A stretch of DNA of 53,520 nt from Regnicoccus frigidus (GTDB lineage Bacteria; Cyanobacteriota; Cyanobacteriia; PCC-6307; Cyanobiaceae): contig JAOANE010000025.1 in the NCBI GenBank assembly GCA_025194985.1, positions 1 through 53,520 of the forward strand. The letters run 5' to 3'. Made by a program: the position numbers and the translations under genes. A model generated the notes under the pieces. The model was not told the origin of the DNA. It was given only the letters and a program-made list of their open reading frames with translations, and made no database searches. Of this stretch, positions 16,713 to 25,365 are shown piece after piece. Numbering within the stretch: position 1 is the stretch's first letter; every line of letters begins with the position of its first letter.

Positions 16713-17615
16713 ATGGTTCAGTCGTTTGATCACGTTCCAGTTCTGGCCGAAGCGTTGATCGCGGCTTTTGCCGAGGTCTGCGCCGCTGGGCCTGTCCCTG
16801 CGCCCCCCCCTGCCGACTGGCTGATCGATGCCACCGTTGGCGGCGGCGGCCACAGCGCCCTGCTGTTGGAGGCCCACCCCGCCCTGGGCCTGATCGGCCT
16901 CGACCGCGACCCCGCCGCCCTGGCTGCCGCTGCCGATCGGCTGGCCCCCTTCGGCGATCGGCAGCGGCTGGTGGCCTCCAATTTCGCGGCGTTCACACCG
17001 CCCTGGCCGGTGCGGGGCGTGCTGGCCGACCTGGGCGTGAGCAGTCCGCAGCTGGATCAAGCCCAACGGGGGTTCAGCTTCCGCGCCGATGGCCCCCTCG
17101 ACATGCGCATGGATCCCCAGAGCGGGGAAACGGCCGCCGAGCTGATTGATCGTCTCAGCGAAACCGAGCTGGCCGATCTGATCTATGCCTACGGCGAGGA
17201 GCGCCTTTCCCGGCGGATCGCCCGGCGGATCGTCGAGAAGCGGCCCTGGAGCGGCTCTTCGCAGGGCACCGCTGCTCTGGCCTATCTGGTGGCCGGCTGC
17301 TATCCCCCCAAGGCCCGCCGCGGCCGCCTCCATCCAGCCACCCGCACCTTTCAGGCCCTGCGCATCGCCGTCAACGATGAACTCGCCGCCCTAGATCAGT
17401 GGCTGCTGCGCGCCCCCGACTGGCTGCAACCCGGAGGGGTTCTGGCCGTGATCAGCTTCCACTCGCTCGAAGACCGGCGCGTCAAAACGGCCTTCCTGGG
17501 CGATGGACGCCTGGAGCGGATCACCAGGAAGCCGCTGGTGGCCTCCGCAGCCGAACAGGAGGCCAATCCCCGCAGCCGATCGGCCAAGCTGCGTCTGGCG
17601 CGACGCTTGCCGTGA
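16713..17615 (+). CDS. rsmH: 16S rRNA (cytosine-1402-N4)-methyltransferase
   Basis: The 300-residue SAM-dependent enzyme (MraW) has HVPVLAEALIAAF at the start, the SAM loop DATVGGGGHSALLLEAHP, ADLGVSSPQLDQAQRGFSFR and the C-terminal FHSLEDRRVKTAFL and NPRSRSAKLR blocks. It methylates the P-site base C1402 of 16S rRNA. In many bacteria it sits at the head of the cell-wall cluster; here it stands with a DUF456 gene whose GTG start overlaps its stop by 4 bp. Confidence 0.96.
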   Translation: MVQSFDHVPVLAEALIAAFAEVCAAGPVPAPPPADWLIDATVGGGGHSALLLEAHPALGLIGLDRDPAALAAAADRLAPFGDRQRLVASNFAAFTPPWPVRGVLADLGVSSPQLDQAQRGFSFRADGPLDMRMDPQSGETAAELIDRLSETELADLIYAYGEERLSRRIARRIVEKRPWSGSSQGTAALAYLVAGCYPPKARRGRLHPATRTFQALRIAVNDELAALDQWLLRAPDWLQPGGVLAVISFHSLEDRRVKTAFLGDGRLERITRKPLVASAAEQEANPRSRSAKLRLARRLP

Positions 17616-18184
17616 TCGACCTTTCCCTGCCGGAGCTCTCGCGCAGCGACCTGCTCTGGTGGGCGGCGCTGCTGATCCAGCTGCTGGCGATCCCCGGCAC
17701 CCTGCTGCCGGTTCTGCCCGGATTGATCTTTCTGCCGCTCGGGGCCGGGCTCTGGGTCTGGGGTGTGGGTTGGGCCACCGCCTGGCCAGAGATCGGCTTC
17801 GCCAGCTTGATCCTGCTGCTGGGCTGGGGGGCCGATGCCCTCGGGGTGGTGCTGGGGGCGGCGCGCCTGCAGGCCACCCGCTGGGCCTACATCGGTGCGG
17901 CCCTGGGCCTGGTGGTGGGGTTGTTCGGCCTGCTGCCGGCCCTGCCTGTGGGCGGCCCGCTGCTGGGAGCCCTGGTGGGGCCGCTGGCGGGAGCCTCGCT
18001 GGGGGAGCTGATCAGCGCGCCCAGCGCCTTGGGGCCCCTCGGACTGCTGCGCCTGCGCCGCTCCTTGCTGGTGGGCCTGGCGGTGGTCGCCGGCATGCTG
18101 GTCAGCCGGGTGGCCCAGGCCCTGCTGGCGGTACTGGGGGTGGTTGGTTTCGTGCTGCTCAGCGCTGTGCTGCTGCCGGGCTGA
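17612..18184 (+). CDS. DUF456 membrane protein
   Basis: The 190-residue, almost wholly hydrophobic protein has the paired glycine-rich repeats of the DUF456 family: IPGTLLPVLPGLIFLPLGAG near the N-terminus, and GPLLGALVGPLAGASLGELI in the middle. The function of the family is unknown. The GTG start at 17612 overlaps the rsmH stop (GTGA), indicating translational coupling. Its 3' end overlaps the convergent membrane-protein gene by 26 bp. Confidence 0.82.
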   Translation: MIDLSLPELSRSDLLWWAALLIQLLAIPGTLLPVLPGLIFLPLGAGLWVWGVGWATAWPEIGFASLILLLGWGADALGVVLGAARLQATRWAYIGAALGLVVGLFGLLPALPVGGPLLGALVGPLAGASLGELISAPSALGPLGLLRLRRSLLVGLAVVAGMLVSRVAQALLAVLGVVGFVLLSAVLLPG

Positions 18185-19187
18185 GCCTGGTTTTGCTGCG
18201 GATCGGAGCGGCCCAGTGCAGGTAGTTTCTGCAGGCGTGCAGCAACACTCCCAAGGCGAAGAGCAGCTCCGCCACTTCCTGGTCGCGGGTGACCAGAACC
18301 GGCACGTCGAGGCCTCCCTTCTCCAGCGCCACCGGGATGTAAATGGCCGTGGCGAGCAGGAAGTAGCCGATCAGACAGCCCACCGGTAAGGCCGCATCCA
18401 CGGCCGACCAGGAGCGCAGCCAGCCCTGCCGTTGCAGCAGCCAGCGCAGCGGTATCAGCAGGGTGATCACCAGGAAGGCCGCCGCAGTGCTGGCCCAGAG
18501 CTTGTCCTTGAACCCCACATGGTTGTGCAGGTTCGTCTCTTTCTGGGCATTGACCTCGTTGAACAGCTCCGGGGTGTCCCAGTTGAAGATCGTCTGACCC
18601 CAGCTCATTTCCTCCAGGCCCACGAACAGGCAGAGCAGGGCGAATCCGAGGAACACGCCCGCCAGCAGAGCCTGGCCGGAGCGCCATTCCGCCCTGGCAC
18701 TGAGCAGGCCGATCACGCCTGCCGCCAGGAAGAGCAGGAAACTCAGCCACTCCACCAGGCTCCCCTCGCTCACGAGCGGTTGGTAGGCCTCAATGTCGGT
18801 GACGCCGAGGCGATAGATCACGAAGGCGCCCATCGCCGGGAAGGGAAACAGCCCGATGGCCTGGATCAGACGGCTGCGCCCGGCTGGCCGTTCAGCGGCC
18901 GCGAGCAGGCCCAGGCCGCTGCGCCGGATGGCGGCCACCAGCAGCACCAGACCGCAGAGCGCCACGACCCCTTGAACCGTGGTGGCCTGGCTGCCATCCA
19001 CCCCCAAACTCCGGCCAGCCGCAGACAACAACATGGCCGTGCCGAGCAGGCCCAGCAGGCGATTCAGAGCGACGCCAAGGAAACGGAGTCGGCGCTGTTG
19101 CAGGGGCTGCGCTGCCGCTCGCTCTCCCGCTTCGGCCGGACGGCCTTCAATCGGAGGCTGGCCGTCGATTCCCTGGACGAGCGGCAT
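18159..19187 (-). CDS. Multi-pass membrane protein with an EEMSWGQ motif, unknown function
   Basis: The 342-residue protein has about eight hydrophobic segments and a central motif FVGLEEMSWGQTIFNW (about residues 218-233), followed by NEVNAQKETNLHNH. Polar and acidic residues inside a hydrophobic region suggest an active or binding site within the membrane. I know this EE-x-SWGQ pattern from uncharacterised bacterial membrane proteins but cannot name an activity. The first 35 residues are Gln/Ala/Arg-rich and may be a cytoplasmic tail or a mis-called start. It follows the desulfurase gene on the same strand by 26 bp. Confidence 0.7.
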   Translation of the reverse strand: MPLVQGIDGQPPIEGRPAEAGERAAAQPLQQRRLRFLGVALNRLLGLLGTAMLLSAAGRSLGVDGSQATTVQGVVALCGLVLLVAAIRRSGLGLLAAAERPAGRSRLIQAIGLFPFPAMGAFVIYRLGVTDIEAYQPLVSEGSLVEWLSFLLFLAAGVIGLLSARAEWRSGQALLAGVFLGFALLCLFVGLEEMSWGQTIFNWDTPELFNEVNAQKETNLHNHVGFKDKLWASTAAAFLVITLLIPLRWLLQRQGWLRSWSAVDAALPVGCLIGYFLLATAIYIPVALEKGGLDVPVLVTRDQEVAELLFALGVLLHACRNYLHWAAPIRSKTRLSPAAAQR

Positions 19188-19213
19188 CAGCTGTTGGCGA
19201 GCTTAAAACCAGC

Positions 19214-20407
19214 TTATGGGCCGGTTGTCATCGGGTTGTGGCGCAAGGTTTCCACGCTCTCGATCACAGCGGCGGCGGCCGAATCGATCTCCTCTGCCGT
19301 GGTGCTGCGCCCCAGGCCAAAGCGAATCGATGCCGCCGCCTCCGCCCGGCTGCGACCCAGGGCGGCCAGCACGTGGGAGGGGTTGCCGCTGCTGCAGGCC
19401 GAACCGCCGCTCACCGCCAGCCGCCGCCGCAGCAGGCTGTGCAGGCGGTTGCCATCCACCCCGTCAAAGCTGAGGTTGAGGTTGTGGGCCAGGCGCGCCT
19501 CCAGGCTGCCGTTGAGCCGCACCCCGCCAAGGGCCAGCAGCCTGGCCAGCAGCCGGTCGCGCAGGCCGCCGAGCCGCACCCGGCGGCTCTCGCGGTCGGC
19601 CATAGCCAGCTCCGCGGCCACCGCCAGCCCCACGATCAGGGGAACGGGCAGGGTGCCGCCGCGCAGGCCCCCTTCCTGGCCGCCGCCATGCTGTTGGGGG
19701 GCCAGGTTCAGGGCTGGATCGATCACCAGGGCGCCGATCCCCTTGGGCCCGTAGATCTTGTGGCCGCTGAGGCTGAGCAGATCGATGCCCAGCTCCGCCG
19801 GCTGCAGGGGGATCTGGCCGAAGGCCTGGGCGCCGTCACAGTGAAAGGCGATGTCCCGCCGGCGACAGAGCGCAGCGATCGAGGCCAGGGGCTGAAGCAC
19901 CCCGATCTCGTTGTTGGCGGCCATCACGCTGACCAGCACAGTGTCGGGCCGCAGGGCGGCCTCCAGCTGCTCCAGGTCCACCAGGCCATCGGCCCCTACG
20001 GGCAGCACGGTGAGTGAAAAGCCGTGGCCGGCCAGGTAGCGCAGCGGATCGAGCACGGCCCGGTGCTCGCTGGCCAGGCAGACCAGGTGGCGGCCCCGGC
20101 TCAGCCGCGCCTCGGCCAAGCCCTTGAGGGCCAGGTTGTTCGCTTCGGTGGCGCCGCTGGTGAACACCACCTGCTCAGGCCCCACCCCCAACAGGAACCC
20201 CAGCTGCTGGCGGGCCCGCTCCACCGCCGCCGCCGCCGCCAGCCCTGGCCGGTGCAGGCGGCTGGCCGGGTTGGCGAAGGTCTCACTCCAGTAGGGCGCC
20301 ATCGCCGCGACCACGGCAGGATCACAGGGCGTGGTGGCCTGGTGATCGAGATAGGGGGGCGGTGCACCCTGGAGCGAACCGTCCGCTGGAGCGCCCCGGC
20401 GTGCCAT
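19214..20407 (-). CDS. Cysteine desulfurase (NifS/IscS type)
   Basis: This 397-residue PLP enzyme transfers sulfur from cysteine for Fe-S cluster and thiocofactor synthesis. Visible motifs are YLDHQATTPCDPAV, FTSGATEANNLALKG, FHCDGAQAFGQIPL, the PLP-lysine loop LSLSGHKIYGPKG (Lys 217) and the catalytic-cysteine loop GGSACSSGNPSHVL (Cys 339). The long loop around the cysteine indicates the group I (NifS/IscS) type rather than SufS. No scaffold gene is adjacent. Confidence 0.93.
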   Translation of the reverse strand: MARRGAPADGSLQGAPPPYLDHQATTPCDPAVVAAMAPYWSETFANPASRLHRPGLAAAAAVERARQQLGFLLGVGPEQVVFTSGATEANNLALKGLAEARLSRGRHLVCLASEHRAVLDPLRYLAGHGFSLTVLPVGADGLVDLEQLEAALRPDTVLVSVMAANNEIGVLQPLASIAALCRRRDIAFHCDGAQAFGQIPLQPAELGIDLLSLSGHKIYGPKGIGALVIDPALNLAPQQHGGGQEGGLRGGTLPVPLIVGLAVAAELAMADRESRRVRLGGLRDRLLARLLALGGVRLNGSLEARLAHNLNLSFDGVDGNRLHSLLRRRLAVSGGSACSSGNPSHVLAALGRSRAEAAASIRFGLGRSTTAEEIDSAAAAVIESVETLRHNPMTTGP

Positions 20408-20473
20408 CCGGCCTTTTCAACAGAGACGAACCGTTCCATGCTGACAACACGTCTGCCTTGGTGGAGCCATCCG

Positions 20474-21022
20474 ATGGCAGGGAACAGGATCAATCGCAGC
20501 CGGCCGTCGCTGAGCCAACTGTGGCCCGTTGGCGTGATCACGGCCCTGCTGGGCCTGGGGGCCGCGCTGGTTCCTGCCGTCGCCCAGGGCACCAGGGTCG
20601 GCATCCCGGCCCAGAACCGTCCTGCGGGCATGGCGTTGCTGATGGAGCGCACCATCCGCGGTGGTCCCGAGGCGCTGGGGGTGTTCGGGATCACGCCGGA
20701 TCCATCACAGCCAGACCTCTGGCGGATCAAGGTTTGGGAGGAAGTCCCCGACGACGTGAAGGTGCGCAGCGAAACGATCCGCTGCTCCCCCTCGGCGCCG
20801 ACGCGGGTGACCAATAACGGCCGCTCTTTGATCCTGCGCGAACTCAACCCCGGTGGGGCGATCTCCTCGGTCAACCGGATCGACCATCTGGTCTGGTGGG
20901 CCACCTGTTTTCCCGAGCAGGCCGGCAAGGATCCCGCCGGCCTGCGTCCGTTGGCTCTCCAGCTCGGCTACAGCGGCCATCGGGTCGAGCGGGAGACGGT
21001 GCTGCCTCTGGGCTTCCCCTGA
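20474..21022 (+). CDS. Exported protein of unknown function
   Basis: The product is 182 residues from the ATG at 20474; an ATG at 20438 gives 194. An Arg-rich start is followed by VGVITALLGLGAALVPAVAQG, a good Sec signal peptide with AVA-Q cleavage. The mature part (about 145 residues) has one Cys pair candidate (RCSPSAPTRVTNNGR and WWATCFPEQ). I recognise no domain. It is divergent from the desulfurase and is followed 39 bp later by the response regulator. Confidence 0.65.
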   Translation: MAGNRINRSRPSLSQLWPVGVITALLGLGAALVPAVAQGTRVGIPAQNRPAGMALLMERTIRGGPEALGVFGITPDPSQPDLWRIKVWEEVPDDVKVRSETIRCSPSAPTRVTNNGRSLILRELNPGGAISSVNRIDHLVWWATCFPEQAGKDPAGLRPLALQLGYSGHRVERETVLPLGFP

Positions 21023-21061
21023 GCCCTACTGGATAGATTCCCAACATGTGCTTCTGGGTTC

Positions 21062-21856
21062 ATGAGCCAAGACATCCCCGCCCTTCCCCAGGACGCGGCA
21101 ACAACGGCGTCAGAGGGCACTTCTTCTGAGGGCACGGCATCAGAGGCACCCGTTGAAGCGGCCCTGCCGCCAGCCCGGCTGCTGCTGGTCGACGACGAAC
21201 CGGGTCTGCGCAACGCCGTCCAGGCCTACCTGGAGGACGAGGGCTTTGATGTCACCACCGCCAGCGATGGCGACCAGGGCTGGGCGGCAGCCCAGGAGCT
21301 GCTGCCCGATCTGGTGATCAGCGACGTGATGATGCCCCGCTGCGACGGCTATGAGCTGTTGCGGCGCCTGCGCTCCGATGAACGGCTGGGCGGTACGCCG
21401 GTGATCTTTCTCACCGCCAAGGGCATGACGGCCGATCGCATTGAGGGCTTCCAGGCCGGCGTCGACGATTACATCCCCAAACCTTTCGATCCCGACGAGC
21501 TGGTGGCCCGGGTGCGCAACGTGGTGCGGCGCCAGGAGCGTTTGCTGGCGGAGGCCGCCCGTTACGCCGATGCCGACATCGGCCAGATGGCTCGCCAGAT
21601 CACCGAGATCCGCTCCCTGTTGCAGCTCGGTGGTGCCAAGAAGGCGTCGGCTCCAGTGCGCCATGAGTTCACTCCCCGCGAAGCAAGCGTGCTGCAGCTG
21701 GTGGCCGAGGGCCTGATGAACAAGGAAATCGCCAGACGGCTGGAAACTTCCATCCGCAACGTCGAGAAGTACGTGAGCCGGCTGTTCATCAAAACCAGCA
21801 CCACCAGCCGCACCGAACTGGTGCGTTACGCCCTGGAGAACGGCCTGGTTGTCTGA
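21062..21856 (+). CDS. NarL/LuxR-type response regulator (Ycf29/TctD-like)
   Basis: The 264-residue two-component regulator has a 35-residue Ser/Thr/Ala-rich lead, a receiver domain (LLLVDDEPGLRNA with Asp 44-45, phospho-acceptor Asp 88 in VISDVMMPRCDGYELL, Lys 140 in YIPKPFDPDEL) and a C-terminal LuxR helix-turn-helix (LTPREASVLQL with PREA, MNKEIARRLETSIRNVEKYV). It resembles the Ycf29 regulators of cyanobacteria and red-algal plastids. No histidine kinase is coded nearby. The start of the next gene overlaps its stop. Confidence 0.88.
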   Translation: MSQDIPALPQDAATTASEGTSSEGTASEAPVEAALPPARLLLVDDEPGLRNAVQAYLEDEGFDVTTASDGDQGWAAAQELLPDLVISDVMMPRCDGYELLRRLRSDERLGGTPVIFLTAKGMTADRIEGFQAGVDDYIPKPFDPDELVARVRNVVRRQERLLAEAARYADADIGQMARQITEIRSLLQLGGAKKASAPVRHEFTPREASVLQLVAEGLMNKEIARRLETSIRNVEKYVSRLFIKTSTTSRTELVRYALENGLVV

Positions 21857-22850
21857 GCAGTGGCGGCCGGCTTCTGCCAACAACGGCTGGACCTACCGCG
21901 ACCGGATCGGGCCCGCTGAGGCCGGCTCCAGCCTCAGCGCGTTCTACGCCGGCCGCTACGCCCATTCCGATCAGGGCGTCTGGGCGCAGCGTCTCGCGGC
22001 CGGCGAAGTCTTGTGCAACGGCCAGCGCCTGCGCAGCGATTTCACCCTATCCAGCGGTGACCGCCTGCAGTGGCAGCGGCCCCCCTGGCTGGAAGCGTCG
22101 GTGCCGGATCACTGGGAGGTCATCCACGATGACGGCGACTTGCTGGTGATCGACAAGCCCAGCGGGCTGCCGGTGCTGCCGGCGGGTGGGTACCTGGAGC
22201 ACACGCTGTTGCGCCTGCTGGAGCGCCGCTTTGGCGGTTCGGGTTCAGGGCCAGCTCCCAGGCCCGTGCACCGCCTCGGCCGCTTCACCTCCGGGCTGCT
22301 GGTCTGCGCGCGCCGCTCCGCCACCCGGGCCTGGCTCAGTGCCGAGCTGCGAACGAGCGATCCGGCCTCTTGCCGCAAGTTTTATCGCGCCCTGATCAGG
22401 CCCGGGGTGCTGCCACAGCAGCCCGGTTTCAGCCGCTGGATCCACGCCGCGATCGGGCGCGTGCCCCATCCCCGGCTGGGCCAGGTCTGGTGCGCCGTGC
22501 CGCCGGAGGCTCCCGGAGCCCTGACGGCCCTCAGCCAGCTGACCCTGATCGAGAGCCGCCCTGAGGCTGATCTGGTGGAGGTGGCGATCGTGACCGGACG
22601 GCCCCATCAGATCCGGATCCACACCGCCAGCCTCGGGGCGCCCTTGCTGGGCGATCCGCTGTATCGAGCTGGCGGCGGGGCTCGCGATGAGGCCCTCCCC
22701 GGCGAAGGTGGGTACACCCTGCGGGCCCACCGCTTGCGTCTGTTACTGCCGGGGGGGGAGGAGCTGGCGCTGGAGGCGCCCTTGCCGGCGGCCCTGCTCA
22801 GCTCCGGCCAAATTCGATCAGCCGCGAGAAGTAAAACGGGGCCGTGTTGA
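21849..22850 (+). CDS. RluA-family RNA pseudouridine synthase with Gly at the catalytic position
   Basis: The 333-residue protein has an S4-like N-terminal part and the RluA core: VIHDDGDLLVIDKPSGLPVL, RPVHRLGRFTSGLLVCARRS and TGRPHQIRIHTASLGAPLLG. The universal catalytic motif is HRLD; here it reads HRLG (Gly 144). I recall plant plastid RluA-like proteins with the same HRLG-R-TSG form, so this is probably a conserved subfamily and not a damaged gene. The TTG start overlaps the response-regulator stop by 8 bp. Its end overlaps chlM by 53 bp in convergent orientation. Confidence 0.85.
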   Translation: MSEQWRPASANNGWTYRDRIGPAEAGSSLSAFYAGRYAHSDQGVWAQRLAAGEVLCNGQRLRSDFTLSSGDRLQWQRPPWLEASVPDHWEVIHDDGDLLVIDKPSGLPVLPAGGYLEHTLLRLLERRFGGSGSGPAPRPVHRLGRFTSGLLVCARRSATRAWLSAELRTSDPASCRKFYRALIRPGVLPQQPGFSRWIHAAIGRVPHPRLGQVWCAVPPEAPGALTALSQLTLIESRPEADLVEVAIVTGRPHQIRIHTASLGAPLLGDPLYRAGGGARDEALPGEGGYTLRAHRLRLLLPGGEELALEAPLPAALLSSGQIRSAARSKTGPC

Positions 22851-23508
22851 GGCTGCGGCGTAAGGGCTGGAATCCTGCCGTTGCCGCTGCCGCCACGATG
22901 CCGTCTTCGCGCAGGGTGTAGGCGCGGGTGGTCTTGCTGGGGCCGGGGAAGAGCTGACCGATCGATTTCAGCGCGGCCAGCAAGGGGGTGTAGGGGGCGA
23001 AGCTGACCAGCAGCCGGCGCTCGGCCATCGAGGCCAGGTGGCGCACCATCTGCTCGGCGGGCTCCTGGGGGTAGTGGATGAACACATCCAGGCAGATCAC
23101 CGTGTCGTAGCGGCCGCTGAGGCTTTCGAGATCGGAGGCGCTGAATTGGATGCGCTCTGGGCCGAGATCAGCCGCTGCGGCCCGGCGGCCCGCCTCGTTC
23201 ACCATCGCCTCGGAGAGGTCGCTGGCGGCGATGCTGCCGGCACCGAGCTGGGCCAGGGGAAGGCTGAGGCTGCCGACGCCACAGCCGGCATCGAGGAAGC
23301 TGCGCCCAGCCAGATTCCCCTCCTCCTGCAGCCACAGCAGCACCTGATCCACGGTTTTCTGGTGGCCGATGCGGATGTTCCGCTGCACCTTATTGACCTC
23401 GTCGCTGTCGCTGTAGATGCGATTCCAGCGCTCAAAGCCCGTGCTGTTGAAGTAGTCGCGGACCTCCGCTTTCTCCAGAGCCTTCTCCAGCAACGGTTCA
23501 GCGGACAT
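22798..23508 (-). CDS. chlM: Mg-protoporphyrin IX O-methyltransferase
   Basis: The 236-residue SAM-dependent enzyme of chlorophyll synthesis methylates the C13 propionate of Mg-protoporphyrin IX. Family features are VRDYFNSTGFERWNRIYSDS, VNKVQRNIRIGHQKTVDQVL, the SAM loop FLDAGCGVGSLSLPLA and VICLDVFIHYPQEPAEQMV. An ATG five codons upstream is also in frame; MSAEPLL at 23508 fits relatives. It is convergent with the RluA-type gene and lies downstream of nagA, 26 bp away. Confidence 0.95.
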   Translation of the reverse strand: MSAEPLLEKALEKAEVRDYFNSTGFERWNRIYSDSDEVNKVQRNIRIGHQKTVDQVLLWLQEEGNLAGRSFLDAGCGVGSLSLPLAQLGAGSIAASDLSEAMVNEAGRRAAAADLGPERIQFSASDLESLSGRYDTVICLDVFIHYPQEPAEQMVRHLASMAERRLLVSFAPYTPLLAALKSIGQLFPGPSKTTRAYTLREDGIVAAAATAGFQPLRRSLNTAPFYFSRLIEFGRS

Positions 23509-23534
23509 CGAGACAGGGTGCAACCGGCCGAATC

Positions 23535-24716
23535 TTAAGGAGACTCCCCGCCCCAGCTGGCCCCGGCCCGCCGCCAGCGCAGATCGCCTGGCGCCGGGCG
23601 GCTCCAGCGCAGGGCCTCGCCCAGGGGAAGGCCCACCAGCATCGCCTCCAGCGGCCGGTCATCGCCCAGCACCCACCTTGGCAGCACGGTGGCCGCGGCG
23701 ATCGCCCGCCCCGGGGCGCCGCTCCAGCGGGCCAGCCGCACCACCCCCTCCAGCAGCGGCAGGGTGACGCCGGCCAGGGTGCCGTCCTCCAGCCGGCAGC
23801 TGCCGCCTTCCACCAGCAACGTCCGCTCATCCCAGCGGTGACGGCCTTCCTCGAGCCCGTAGGGAGCGAGCGCATCACTGACCAGCACCACGTGCCGGGG
23901 CGCCAGCCGCTGCAACAGCACCGCCATGGTGGGGGTCACATGCACCCCATCGGCGATCAGCCCGAGGCTGATGTCGCCGCGCCGCAGTGCCGCGCCGATC
24001 GGACCCGCCGCCCGGTGGTGCAGGCCGGGCATCGCGTTGAAGCTGTGGGTGAGCATCGAAACGCCTGCGGTGAAGGCGGCGTCGGCTTCGGCTTCTGTGG
24101 CGGCGCTGTGACCCAGGCTCACCACGATGCCCCGGGCACGCAGGGCCTCGATCACGGCGCCGGCGCCGGGGAGTTCCGGGGCCAGGGTGACCAGATCGAT
24201 GCTGTCTTCAAAGCCGCCGATCCGCTGCTGGAGCGCCGCCAGGCTGGGCGGGCAGAGGTGCTGCTCGGGGTGGGCGCCGCGGCGGGCCGTGGCCAGGAAC
24301 GGGCCCTCCAGGTGGGCGCCGAGCAGCAGGCAGCGGCCCGGCCGGTGCTGGGCGCGGGCTTGGCCCAGCACGGCCAGGGCCTGGCGCAGGGGCTCCACCG
24401 CGCAGGTCACCAGGGTTGGGCAGATCGCCTCGACCCCATCACGCCAGAGCAGCTCCAGCAGCTCCAGCAGGCGGGGCAGGTCGTGGGGCTGGAGCTCCGG
24501 GAAGGCCAGGCCCAGGCCGCCGTTGATCTGCAGGTCGACGCCGGCTGGGCTGAGCCAGTTCCCCTGCCAGTCGTCGCCGGCAGCCTTGCTGCCGGGCTGC
24601 AGCGGCCGCACGCAGGCGATCTGACCCTGCTCATCGACACCGATCCGCCAGCGCTGGTCGTCGTTGCCCGCGCTTGGGCCGGCGCCTGGAAGGCGGACGT
24701 TGCTGAGCCAGCGCAT
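23535..24716 (-). CDS. nagA: N-acetylglucosamine-6-phosphate deacetylase
   Basis: The 393-residue amidohydrolase has GAHLEGPFLATARRGAHP (metal-binding Glu), SLGHSAATEAEADAAFTAG and LTHSFNAMPGLHHRAAGP (metal His residues), LIADGVHVTPTMAVL and LVSDALAPYGL (catalytic Asp). It deacetylates GlcNAc-6-P in amino-sugar recycling. The frame is open to 24812, but the ATG at 24716 (MRWLSNVRLPG) matches family starts. It is divergent from purE with about 58 bp between starts. Confidence 0.92.
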   Translation of the reverse strand: MRWLSNVRLPGAGPSAGNDDQRWRIGVDEQGQIACVRPLQPGSKAAGDDWQGNWLSPAGVDLQINGGLGLAFPELQPHDLPRLLELLELLWRDGVEAICPTLVTCAVEPLRQALAVLGQARAQHRPGRCLLLGAHLEGPFLATARRGAHPEQHLCPPSLAALQQRIGGFEDSIDLVTLAPELPGAGAVIEALRARGIVVSLGHSAATEAEADAAFTAGVSMLTHSFNAMPGLHHRAAGPIGAALRRGDISLGLIADGVHVTPTMAVLLQRLAPRHVVLVSDALAPYGLEEGRHRWDERTLLVEGGSCRLEDGTLAGVTLPLLEGVVRLARWSGAPGRAIAAATVLPRWVLGDDRPLEAMLVGLPLGEALRWSRPAPGDLRWRRAGASWGGESP

Positions 24717-24774
24717 GACCTTCGGCGGCGAGGCGCCAGGAGCGGGAGAATGCCATCTTCGCTGCCCTCCTCCC

Positions 24775-25365
24775 TTGGACGTTGAGCCCAGGCCTGCTGC
24801 GGCCATCCCCACACCCCGGCCAGCAACGGAACCTGGCGCCTGTCAGGTCGCGGTGGTGATGGGCAGCGATTCCGACCTGCCCACCATGGCGCCGGCGGTC
24901 CAGATCCTGGAGCGCTTCGGAATGGCGGTGGAGGTGCGGGTGCTCTCGGCCCACCGCACGCCGCTGGCGATGGTGGAGTTCGCCACCGGGGCCCACGGCC
25001 GGGGCCTGAAGGTGATCATTGCCGGTGCCGGCGGGGCGGCCCATCTGCCGGGGATGGTGGCGGCGCTCACCCCCCTGCCGGTGATTGGGGTGCCGGTGCA
25101 GAGCCGCGCCCTCTCGGGGTTCGACTCCCTGCTTTCGATCGTGCAGATGCCGGCTGGCATTCCCGTGGCCACCGTGGCGATCGGCAACGGCAGCAACGCC
25201 GGCCTGTTGGCGGCCCAGATCCTGGCCACGGCGGATCCCGTCCTGGGCGAACAGCTGATGGCCTACAGGGCCGAACTGCATGATCAGGTGAGGGCGAAGG
25301 ATTCCAGTCTTGAAGCGTTCGGGATGGCGGCCTACCTCCGGGCGATGGAGGCCCCCCCGTCATGA
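24775..25365 (+). CDS. purE: N5-carboxyaminoimidazole ribonucleotide mutase
   Basis: The core contains VAVVMGSDSDLPTMAPAV, RVLSAHRTPLAMVEFA and IAGAGGAAHLPGMVAALT with PVQSRALSGFDSLLSI, typical of PurE, which rearranges N5-CAIR to CAIR in purine synthesis. The start is uncertain: TTG 24775 gives 196 residues with a Pro/Ala-rich lead of about 25, while a GTG near 24853 would begin almost at the core. It overlaps the AI-2E gene by 4 bp (ATGA). Confidence 0.93.
   Translation: MDVEPRPAAAIPTPRPATEPGACQVAVVMGSDSDLPTMAPAVQILERFGMAVEVRVLSAHRTPLAMVEFATGAHGRGLKVIIAGAGGAAHLPGMVAALTPLPVIGVPVQSRALSGFDSLLSIVQMPAGIPVATVAIGNGSNAGLLAAQILATADPVLGEQLMAYRAELHDQVRAKDSSLEAFGMAAYLRAMEAPPS

Noticed and set aside
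15562..16758. 398-codon plus-strand frame opposite ndhH
   Set aside because: Antisense shadow of the clearly conserved ndhH.
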